Of a DNA stretch of 64,000 nt, positions 11,673-22,387 are shown piece after piece. Numbering within the stretch: position 1 is the stretch's first letter; every line of letters begins with the position of its first letter. Made by a program: the position numbers and the translations under genes. The notes beneath the pieces were generated by a model. That model had not been told where the DNA came from. It did no database searches and was given only the letters and a program-made list of their open reading frames with translations. Source of the DNA: Laetiporus sulphureus 93-53 (taxonomy: Eukaryota; Basidiomycota; Agaricomycetes; Polyporales; Laetiporaceae); the NCBI RefSeq assembly GCF_001632365.1, contig NW_024468510.1, forward strand, positions 374,310-438,309. The letters run 5' to 3'.

Positions 11673-11942
11673 TCAAGGGTTGCTTTGACGGACGCATAAC
11701 ACTCGGCCCTCGGGAGTCGGGCGGACATGGAATGTTATCCCGCGTCCTGCATTAATGAGAACGACCTTGTTATGCTCGAGTGCTCCATCACTCGCTTCAA
11801 ATGCGACGGGGGTGGTGATCCTGTATACGACGGCGGATGTAAATTCTGGCGTGCCCAGCTGGAACTCCTCACCGTCACTAAACTTATTGAAGGACCTGGA
11901 CCGCCAATCAAAGAAGGGTTTGACATCGCTGACAATGTCCAT
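11673..11942 (-). CDS. Small orphan ORF, 89 residues
   Basis: Intact ATG-to-TGA reading frame (MDIVSDVKPFFDWRSRSF, stop TGA 11673-11675), with no signal peptide or membrane helix. The composition looks like a small beta-rich folded protein (FTSAVVYRITTP, KVVLINAGRGITFHVRP). I do not recognise it. It lies 227 bp downstream of the stop of the giant GTPase gene, on the same strand. It might be a separate gene or a terminal domain reached by an unseen splice, but the GTPase/VWA gene already ends convincingly at 12170. Confidence 0.4.
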   Translation of the reverse strand: MDIVSDVKPFFDWRSRSFNKFSDGEEFQLGTPEFTSAVVYRITTPVAFEASDGALEHNKVVLINAGRGITFHVRPTPEGRVLCVRQSNP

Positions 11943-12169
11943 ATTTAAATCTTCCTATTCTCGTTCTAATCGATGACACTTCCTTATTACTCCTTGCCAG
12001 CCACTGTACATCGACTGGTATGTAAATGTATACCACTCCGTCATCCCGCTCTATGTATCTTTCGTACTAGTAAAATCGAACTCATTCATTCTCCCCTGTC
12101 GAAACATGCTCATGGTCATTCGGACCGGGCGTGCGGATGCAGCGACACCTCCAAGTCATACCTGGGAGC

Positions 12170-15100
12170 CTACAAGCTATGGAGCAATGCGCCTCTTGTT
12201 TTCCTCAACGATTCCGCGATGCCAAGGAATGTCTCAGCCAGTTGCACCTAGTTTTGATATTCATGTAGTAATGCAATGCTGCCTACTATGAACAACGGGG
12301 AGACTCACACTATCAAGGGCTTCTGCATATGACGATGGCGGGGTCGGATGCATAGGATCATGAGGTGAGCGGTCCTGCACGTCCTTCGCGATTTGAGCCA
12401 TGCGCCGGAGGCTGGAGCTCTTAGCGTCACGCCCAAAGGACACGGAATGGAATGAAAGCGGTTTCCTGTTGACCATCAAGCTTAGCAATTATTCTGTAGA
12501 GAATCAGATGTCCGAGCTTGCCCAAGAGCGGAAGACCTGAGGCACAGGTCCTGCATGGCCATGTCTGGTAATTTACCTTCACCGTCAGAGAGGAAGATCA
12601 CGACGGGCGATCTGCATCCAACTTTTTAGCAACTTTACTGGAGGGCTCAGCTCATCCTCTTACCTATCAGTATTCCAATGTTGTTCCATAGCTGCTTTCG
12701 CGGCCTGTATCGCAGCAAAGAAGTTTGTGCCACGACCGGTTGAGTAGCGCAGTACCGCGCTCAGCAACTCATCATGTGTACTGATGAAGTCGTTCGCGAC
12801 GCATTCTGAGACAGTGCGATCAAATAGCAGGACGGTATACGCATCACGCAGAGCAATAGCGCCTTGTCCTCCGGCGTTCGTAACGTGATGCCGAGCCTGC
12901 CAGAATGCATGCAACGACGAGTAGACCGCACCGAGCCTATTATTATGATTACGAGTAATCAAGGCAGTCGAGGGAGTATCGCCTCGTGGGCGATGATCGG
13001 TGTAGCTCATTGATGCTGACCTATATCGCAATCAATCATATTTATACCTTCGTAAATTCAGTAGAAGCTCACCTGTCAATGACAAAGATCCTGCAAACAG
13101 CAACACAGTGAGCATCCTGAACAGGAGTCTGACGAGGTATATCGAGTGACTGCACATACACATGGAATGCTTGCTGCATGACTGCGGGATTACGGCAGAG
13201 GAATGCATGTCCGTCGTTCGAAATATAACCAAGGCCATTTCCCGACACGGGCTGATCCAGTGCGTAATGAGGATGAAGAATGGGCAGCGTGCAGTAAGAA
13301 GGCCGTGATACACCGCTGGGAGATGCAGCATGCTCAGGTCCTACAATTTAAGACCGTTGAGCTCAGACGATCTAGCAGATCCATTGACGACTTGCACGGC
13401 GTACCTGGACACATTGCATCGCTGGAAGGAGAGTCATCAATAAACACATCTGCATTGCGACGCTATAACGACGAACCACAAAGTGAAATTGTTCTGGTCC
13501 TCATTGGGGTATGGATCTAAGACATCATGATGTTGAGTAAATGTCAGGTACGCAGTAAATATTGGTATACCTTTGAAGCCTGTAGTCGAGACGTTAACGT
13601 TGAGCAGATATGATATGGATCGTTTAAGTGAGATGCCAAACCTGTTCGCCTCCAGAAGAGCCGATGAGTAACCCAGTCCTTCGGCCGGTCCGGATATGGT
13701 TGCATGCGAGCAGATATGTGCTCGTACTCAGGACCTCCGCAGACCTCCCTTTGGCCTGCTCTGCAGTAGTCGACGTGCACGTGCCTGCCTAGTGATCGAC
13801 AAACCATAGAGCAAAACATAGGTGTGCCTTCGTCACGAGAACCGAACTTTCGCCCGTCGAGCTCCAGCGTGGTACCATCAGGTCCGTCAATAGCCCATTG
13901 CGTCCTCGACATGGACCCATGGCTTGTCTCGTGTTCCTTTTGCGGATGTCCTAATCAATCATTGGCTTCACTAAGCAGATAAATAGGTAAACAAACAACC
14001 CACCGAGTCGTAAAGTGCAGTAATAGCCGCAGTTCTCGCATCTAATATGAGCAGAATCGAATCAGCTAGAGTAAATATGAGTTGTGCGAATGTATACCTC
14101 GCCTTGCAGGAATGGAACGAATCCTTGTCCGTAGTATGTCGATGCGGACCGACATCATTGTGGTCCACGCGACCCGGAGCAATCGGGATAGCACAAGTCA
14201 AACGTTTCGACACTTCGAGGATATATCTTGACATGAGCTTCTTACTTAAATGCGTCATTTGCAATCTCACCCTGAATAAACTGCAGCAATATGAGCATAT
14301 ACTCGCCAGTAGCATGCATGATATGTTCACAAACCTTTGTATACTGGAAAGTTTCATGCCTTCCCGTGAATGTCGCTTCAATTGATTGTGGGGCAGTGTC
14401 TATCTGACAGATTCCATCAGCCGAACAGAGGGCAGGACACGGGTGCTCTGTCCTGTAGAAGACTTATCAGACTCGATCACGCAGTAGGAGGAAGAGTATA
14501 TCGAACCCGCAAAGGTGCACTTCGCCTTGGTACAACCCATGCAAGTGACTCTGTTTAGAGCACAGTCTCGCGCATAGTTGACATTGCATGGGACATTGTC
14601 GGTTTGCACAAACGTGTTCTAGATGCGGTTCATGACTACAGCCTGTTAAACCACAGTTCTTCATAATGACTCGAGCGATTACCTTGCAATCGAACAGAAC
14701 TCCGGGCAAGAATAAATCCCGCCATCAGGCAGTGGGATATTTACCAGACGGCAAGGCTGGGGGAGTTGAAGTGTCATTGAACCTGATCCATTTGTGTACA
14801 ATCATGTGGGCACACCTCGCTGCATTCGTGAACTGTCGCTGAACACATGTGCTCAGCATCGTCGTGATTGACCACCTGAGCAAAACCATCACGATTCCCG
14901 TTCGTATGCAGCGATACGCACTCACTTTCGTGCATTCACCCAAGCATCCACGCTTATCTTCCAGAGCACATGGATACCCGCACAAGTGAACTGTGATGTC
15001 ACATCTGGGACGCAGCCGCGTATCCATATAGGCAGTTTCACAATATAATCAATGTCGCAGCTTACACATGCCGTCCCGGATGTCCAGCCCTTGAACACCC

Positions 15101-18100
15101 CAATATACAGTCAACGTGAGGCCTGGCTATGACTGAATGACGTATATACGCACGATAATCCACATCCCTTGGCTTCGTAGTCTTCATATTCGCAAGAACG
15201 AGTGCAAGCATGAGATGTTTGACAATCGTGTCGTCCATCGTGGTGGCGACAAAGTGCACATAATAGATGGCACTTGGCGCATTGAAGAGAGCATATCTGA
15301 ACATTGGCCTTGACATCAATCATCATGTTATTAGCCAAACGACGCAGCATCTGTATGTCCGCATGCGTAGAAGGGAATTTTGCCATGTTCAAATTCAGCC
15401 ATTCATTCACATGATCGATTCGCCGCTGGACCAGGTCATTCAGATGCTCGATGAGGCCAGCCATCCATTCATCGTCAGCAATAGTCCCGCGAGTATGAAG
15501 GTCATCCCACAACCCGATGAGTTGTTGGAGCATAGCATCACGGCCAGGGGAGGGTTCTGCAACACCGAGTTCGGAACAGAAGAACCTTGCGTTTGTATCG
15601 CGCGTTTCAATCACGGCGCCTGTATCAAAATCCTGCCGAGCACGCGTGAAGGTGTATATCAATAATGATATTGATAGAGGCGCAACACTATACCTTGAGA
15701 GGCTCGACGTCCGAATTAAGCTCTGCTACACCGGATGAGAGTGCAACAGGCAACAATGTCAGGAGCAGTTTCGCACGGTGGGCAGCCATATTCTCTAGAT
15801 CGATGCGATTGCTTGAGTCATCACTTAGAGAGATTCAATTTTACTATTACGCACGGGACATTGCACCCCAGTCATTAGCCTGTGTTTCAATTTTCAGACA
15901 CATTAAGGGGAATAAGACATCATAGCAGGGTCATGGATTTACCTTCAATTTCGTCATGAGGGTTTTCAACGTTTGCAAGAAAATGCTGCCTCCTGTATGA
16001 GTTGGTCGTTGTTGATCCAAGCGCCGCTTCAGGCCATTGAAGAGCAGATAGAACTGCCGAGATTCGATAACGGGCCATGGTATAATTGCCAATCTTCCGC
16101 CATGTAATCGGCTGATGAAGTTTGAAGCCTGTTCGAGCTGTACAATATGCTGGAATTTCAGGCTGAATCTGTAAAATAGGTGAAATTAGTCAAAACATGA
16201 TATCGACTCTTTTGCAACACATGCAACATACTCCTTAACAATCTCAGTTTTGTCTGAGTCGACGACATCCTATGTTTCCATGAGGTGATCAAATCGGACG
16301 CTTTGTATTCGCACGTTATCAGTCTCTCACCTTGATAATAATCACGAGCGTCGATTGGAACAAATTCGGGTTTGCAGCAGGATCGAGAACGGAAGATGAT
16401 GATTGAAACGATTTGAAGAGTCCAGTGATATCTCGCGACAAAGCAAAGTTGTTCCTGAACAATACCTATCAAATGAAAAATAGCTGGGTGCATATGAAGC
16501 GAAGAGGCAATGTTTGACGATGCCTACTAAATTTGATATCGCAGTGTTGAATAACACAAGCAACGTATCTTCTTGCACCGAACGCTCAATGCTATGGACA
16601 CCTACGATGCATGATGAGCAAAAGGGACCGGTGCAGGCTAAGAGAAGTGCATGATACCCTCAAAATCAAGAGCCACAATGATCATATCATCAAGAGGTGC
16701 AACAGACATCCAGACGCCTTCTGTCGTTCGCATCGCCGAGCCAGCAAATGAAGTATCCACCAGATGGTTCAAGGCGAAGCTCTTGCCTACTGATTGTTCG
16801 CCTTACATATCACGACTCGTCAGTCAACGATGAATATTCTATATAGAATGCGCACCCATCGATGACACAACCTTCACCGGCTGCGAATTGACAGTATTAG
16901 AAAGTTAATTTGATCCTTTATGCGCACCAGAGCACATACCTTTGAAGCCAAGTAAGACTGGAATAAAGACTCGTACCAACCGAAAGATAAGTTGTCGACG
17001 ATGGTGGCGACATCTGCCCCAAGGAGGGATCGCTCTAGTTCCGAGGAAAACACCCCATCCTTGAGAGGAATAAAGCGATTGTCTCGCGTGATCGCCAGAT
17101 GGATAGGGATCAAACAAAGCAGATCCGCGAGCCACTCTCCTACTTTGAACACAGATATGTCTTGAACACCACTTTTCATGAATGCTTCGTAACCAACGGC
17201 TCTGACAATAGTCTCACTGAGTTGATTTCCAGTCGGTTTGCGAACGGTCCTTTCGAAGGTTTTCACAAGATCGGCGAAGTAGGCCATGTAGTTGTCATGA
17301 TTGTCGCGAGCAACAAAACATAAGGAACGAGGATACCTCTGGGCTAACGATGTGATGGTCCGCCTCTGGATCGCGGGAAGCACTGGGAACCTTGTCCAAA
17401 CATCGGCGTGACAATCAATGAATACATTCTGGATGACATTTTTTTGAGACTTTGCGGCGCGGGACCCACTCTGGCCCGTTTCTTGGAAGGTGAATTCTGT
17501 TGCTTTGCGGGTGATGTCCAGGACGATTGAACGACAAAGGCAGGCATCATGTTTCATGCCGACAAGATGGACGTGGGATCGCTTCCCGAAAGACGTAACA
17601 ACAATCCCAGTCGGATCAATGTCAGGAAGTGGAATAGAGATACCTTCCGTCGACCCAAAGGTTGACCAGTGATAAGCGCGCATCGAGAGTCCGTCGTGCG
17701 TATCGCTGATCGTCATGAGACAAGCTCCGTCTGGAGAAGAGAGGACTGTGTTCGGAGGATTCTGCAACTGCAGAAAGGCCGGCCTAAATCAAGCATGAGA
17801 TTCGTACTGCAGTAGAATAGTTAGGATGGTAATGATACCGGAATTGTTGAGTCACAAATGAGAATATCCGCGCTCGGGACGTGTGGTCTACAAGGACGAG
17901 GTCTTCATTTCCGCAGATAAAGGCCATATTGGAGATTAGAACAGGCCCGTCGTACCATGAACGAAGGTCAACAGGGCTACCCATACTTTGTAGGTAAACA
18001 AAATTCTCGTCGAATACATAAAAGTGCAGCTGAGCACGCTGAGGAATCTGACAGCACCATTAGTGTGGTATAGACGATTAGAATGATACAACATCATCAA

Positions 18101-21100
18101 TACCTCCGAAATATCAGCGCTCAATATAGCCAGCATACGTTTTGTCTCGTCAAAAGCAAATAGGCAGCTGCCGCCAATCTTCTCACGGTGCAGCTTTCTC
18201 TTACAGGCGGAGCGGTTCAGAGCGCCATTCAGAGTATCAGGCGTCTCCAGAAAGATCTTGATCATGCTACGACTGTCATCCACTATGAGGAGACATTTGC
18301 CGTTATGCAGTAATTGTATGTGTCTGGACAATGTTCGTTCATGAGCGGCTGATCAAAAGGGTCCAGGCATTGTAAGACCTACTTGACTTGGTGTTCCGTC
18401 GGTAATTCGAACGATGATGATGAGTTGGAGTGGACCTTCGGAGTGGGGACGAAGAATTTGTCAAGCTGCAATTGCTGCCGATCATCCTCCGTGAAGAAGA
18501 ATGGATTGATCGTGTAGCGCAAGCAAGCATCTGTCCGTATTTCTCGCGAGCCTACAAGGCGATATGACTCATGCCGCCAAGGAGCTAGTGAACAAAACTG
18601 TTAGTAATAATATCAATAGCTTACGAGGTGTGACCATACGTACAGTTCGTCTGCTTCTCAACATTTGCGATGAATAGGGTATCGCTATGGACGGATTGAG
18701 CACTAACTCAGAAGTAGCACACATATACTTACCTGGTATTATTCACCAGAAGCTGATCCTTCAGTGTATTCAGCAGCGTCGAACGAGCTTCCCCAAAGTC
18801 CATCTGCTTCTGTGCATCGGCTTCCCTTTTGATTTGGGCCTTGCAAGTCTTCTCTTGAATGCTCCGAATATGATGAACTGCGGCCTTGACTGCTTTGACT
18901 ATCATACGATTTAACGATTCGATCGCGATTGCCTTGATATCAGCACAGGCACGGGTAAGGAGGGCGTTGTGATCTACAATGGTAGCCAATGAGGACAGGA
19001 AGTCCGCGTCACTGATCTTGGCTGCACGCTTCTCAGCCTCAGCCAGTTGCTGACGAGAGGATCCTCCCGAAGAGAAGAAATTGACGATGACTGCCGGGAT
19101 CCATGAATTCCTCGGCTGATGGTCGAACACCTTCAGCAAGTCGCCAGTCTTTTTTGTGTTGCTCATGGACATAACTGAAATGACCAGTTCTTCTGCCCGG
19201 GACTTGTCGATGTCGTCACGACCGCCAAGAATGGCATCCAAGATAATGATCCTCTCCTTCTGTACCTGGAAGCTGTTCGCCTTATAATTGATAGTCGCAG
19301 GGTCTTTGAGTTTATCGAGTATAGGCTGAATCTCAGGGTAGAGACCGGCGAGGTGCTGCAGGAGCATGCCTACAACAGGCGTTAGAACGCGTGATGGGGC
19401 TGTGCAGGCAAAGTCAACACAGAGCTTACTGTCTGCTTCCTCATCTTCGTCACACTGTCTAACTCTTTCGCCGCTTTGATCTTCTGGCGCAAGGTCTTCC
19501 CCCTTGCCCTCGTACGGAGCTAACCCGCCTTCACATGTTCCCTCCTTGTGATCCTGCTTCTGATCCTGCATGCCGTTGACCCCCCCTTTCTCTTGCAGAG
19601 CTTCCATGTCATCCTGCTTCTCTCCATGATCTTGCTTCTGGCTCGGTAGCACAGCTTGATTGCGATCATTCTCTTCTTCCGTGTCGCCCTCTGCAATAGT
19701 GATGGAGGGTTCATCGAACAGCCTTCATATATCACGTTAGAGTAGAGTTTGCCATGAAAACATGCAATTTACGAGAAGTTCCTGCGAATGCTACTGACAA
19801 CAAAGCGACGAATTGCCCGCTGTAGTGGCAAAGCTTCGGCATTGAGCCGTTGCTGCATCTCGTCAACTTTATTTTGCACAAAGTCCTCTGCGGCACGATC
19901 CGCAGTGCGAAGACTCTCTTGGTATATTGAACATGCATCCCTGGCACGTTGGTGCAACCCATGATTAAGCAGTACTTCTATAGCTTCGTGCGAGAGGCCC
20001 TCGTTCAACCGCAGAGAGCCCCTCTCTCTATGAACGACTCGCATCAGCAAACCAACGGAATAGAGAAGATCGGGCCATACATGTAATTTTTGAGACGAAT
20101 GGTTTTCACTGATTCCGACAACGGGCTTTCATACTGCTCAGAGGGGACATATGTGACTTGCAGAATGCCTTGCCTCAGTTCACCTGGGATCAACTTCGGC
20201 GCCAACCTAACCACATCGGTCCACGGTGTGTAACTAGCTTCAACAATCTGAGGTGCAGGGAGGTTCATCTATCGCATAGCAAGGGTCATAAGTGATGAAA
20301 GATGGCACAGGAACCAGCAGAGCTGACCGTAAACCCAGGCCTTGCCATGACGTTCTCCTCCTGTTCGAGGGTTTGAGCGACTTCAAAATCAATGACTCGG
20401 TCATCCTCTTCTTCCTCCGGATCCGGCTTAATATCGTCCAGCTCCTCCTTCCACATGATTTTGGTGGCATCGTCGTCTGATACCAAAGCCAGAATCTGAT
20501 CTGCAACTTTCGTCAAATACCTAGTGATTTCTATTGTTAGATCCTGCCCCTACTGCTTGCGCTATGAACGGCACAAGTGTACCTCATGAATGTAACGCGA
20601 TTGCGACGGATCGAAGAAATTGCGTTCGTGTCCCAAGTCGTATCTTGAGGCCAGAAGATTGCATAAATGATATCGGGATCCTGGCCACAAGCGAATTCGC
20701 GCAATATGTAGAGACCAGAACGAAGGTGAGGGCGCAATGGTTCTCCAGCAGCAGGACTCGGGAGCCGCAGCAGATCAGCCCTGAATACACCTACTCAGAG
20801 CCGTTGTTGTAATGCAAGCACGCATACGTACGTCCGCTCATTGACGACATCCCTGTCTTTCAGGAAACGAACAATCTCGTGTTTGCTTCCATACAAACCG
20901 ATGGGCTTCAAGACCAAGTTGTCCAGCGCCGCGAAGTCAACTTTCGTCAACGAAGCATACGCCCCTGCTTGAAGATCATTGATGAGCCGCCCAAGCGACT
21001 GCTGATCAATGATAACCTTGTCCACTAGCGAAAATGGTGATGAGCGACGTTTTTAACATGGGAAATTATAGCGATTACCGAGTCCACCGCTCCCTTGCTC

Positions 21101-21721
21101 GGTGATGAGGTCAAGGATCCTGTACATCCCCCGGATAGAGCTCACGAGATCTAATTCCGATGGTTCCTTGTCGTCGACGAGCACTCCTTCGTCTGTAGCG
21201 GTCCGCAGTGGCTCCTCCGACATGGTTGTTCCGGAGGTATTGTTTTGGTCTGATCCGGAATGATCTCCCAGGATAGTGGCATTCTGATGCTTTTCGTCGG
21301 TATCCGGATCTTCGCGGGTCGTTCCTTGTCCAGAGGCGTCACACGTTTCTACATCGTGTGTACCATCTGCATCGTGTGCACCGTCTGCATCGTGTGTATC
21401 TTCTGCATCGTGTGCACCGTCTGCATCGTGTGTATCATCTGCATCGTGTGTACTGTCAGTGTCAGAACGTAGAATCTAATGCACGAGAGTCAACGGCCCG
21501 TGAGCGCGACTATTGAGAAAATGCACTCACATCTTGATGTACCGTGGTGGCGACGCCGATTTCCGCTGGCTGCGGTGCAGGATCGATGTTGCCTATGTAA
21601 TATCAAGAGGATGACAATCTTTAGTCGCAAAATGAATGGTGAATGACATACTCATGCCGGCGACGTTACCAACGTCGCGCTCTAGCTCGCCGGTTGCGGC
21701 GTCGGAAGGAACCTCGCTCAT
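12170..21721 (-). CDS. Giant GTPase-VWA protein with Cys/His-rich modules (VLIG/GBP-like)
   Basis: Very large multi-exon gene, on the order of 2,500 residues. Start MSEVPSDAATGEL at 21719-21721; an in-frame ATG at 21823 is an alternative. In order it encodes an acidic N-terminus with a six-unit hexapeptide repeat (21348-21455); a long helical region (about 18.7-21.1 kb) with a Lys/Gln/Asp-rich linker; a beta-rich segment (16.9-18.5 kb) where strands such as GKCLLIVDDSRSMIKIFLE could form a propeller; then a dynamin/GBP-type GTPase domain at about 15.9-16.9 kb. That domain shows G1 GEQSVGKS, G2 TTEGVW and G3 ALDFEG, followed by NTAISNLV, VLDPAANP and LVIIIK. A Cys/His-rich stretch follows (about 14.4-15.4 kb; QCAKCHLLCALC, HLCGYPCAL, CPMQCQLCARLC). 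A VWA domain is last, with MIDAS DRSAS at about 13.0-13.1 kb and SFHSVSFG near 12.44 kb. The final exon ends AETFLGIAESLRK, stop TAG 12170-12172. Its cellular role is unknown to me; animal VLIG/GBP relatives act in cell-autonomous immunity. Confidence 0.8.
21348..21455 (-). repeat. 18-bp coding minisatellite, six units
   Basis: Six tandem 18-bp units begin at 21348, 21366, 21384, 21402, 21420 and 21438 (consensus on + strand TCTGCATCGTGTGTACCG). Read on the - strand in the GTPase frame they encode Asp/His/Ala-rich hexapeptides such as THDADG, AHDAED and AHDADG. The unit is a multiple of three, so copy-number change keeps the frame. Unit 1 has diverged most. Confidence 0.85.
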
Positions 21722-22387
21722 GTTCGAAGGCACACACAGCGATGGAAGCGGGAAAGTAAGATGCTCGATGACAAGCTTGTGAGCTGGGGCGCCACTGGAT
21801 GCTCGCTCAACCTGGGAGAACAACCTACGGCTGAGGGATCAGAGTTGGAGGGTCTCTGCTTTTATCCTCATGGCGTGCCAACCGTGTAACGCGTAACTCT
21901 GATTGTTATCTCATGTAAATGTCTAACAATAAATCTCCCTCAGAGACGATTGAGATCGCGATCTCGAAGTGAGCAAGTATCGATTTCCGTCCTGTAAAGG
22001 GGATGAACGCTGCCCGCGCTTGAGATATAGAATTCCCTCAAGCTCAGTGCATACCCTGAAATTTCCCGCGATCAGGAACCTCAGATGCCTGTTAGAGGAG
22101 GCTGGTTAGGGCTGGTTGCGCGCCTCTATAGGCTCTTGCCGACGACCCCGTGGCACATCAGCCACGATGGAACCTCGCGGTATCAGCGATACGCGGCGTG
22201 TATCAGGGGAAGCCAGCGAGAAGTATTAGTGCAGTCCGTCTCGTACCGAGAAGAATGCGCACTAAGTTCGCCTCGCACACAGGTCTGCCAGTCACACTGC
22301 ACACGTCGCCGATAGCCGCACCACCCATCCCTGACCGTCCGCCATTCTTTCTGTGCTCCTAGCCTCAGATCTTCTAGTTGATTCTCA
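21722..22387. promoter_or_regulatory. Divergent promoter region shared by the GTPase and RBR ligase genes
   Basis: Only about 665 bp separates the start codons of the giant GTPase gene (-) and the RBR ligase gene (+), so their control regions must overlap or adjoin. No clear TATA box or known operator was identified. The region survives almost entire in the second copy (29878-30495), although both coding regions there are lost or broken. Confidence 0.55.
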
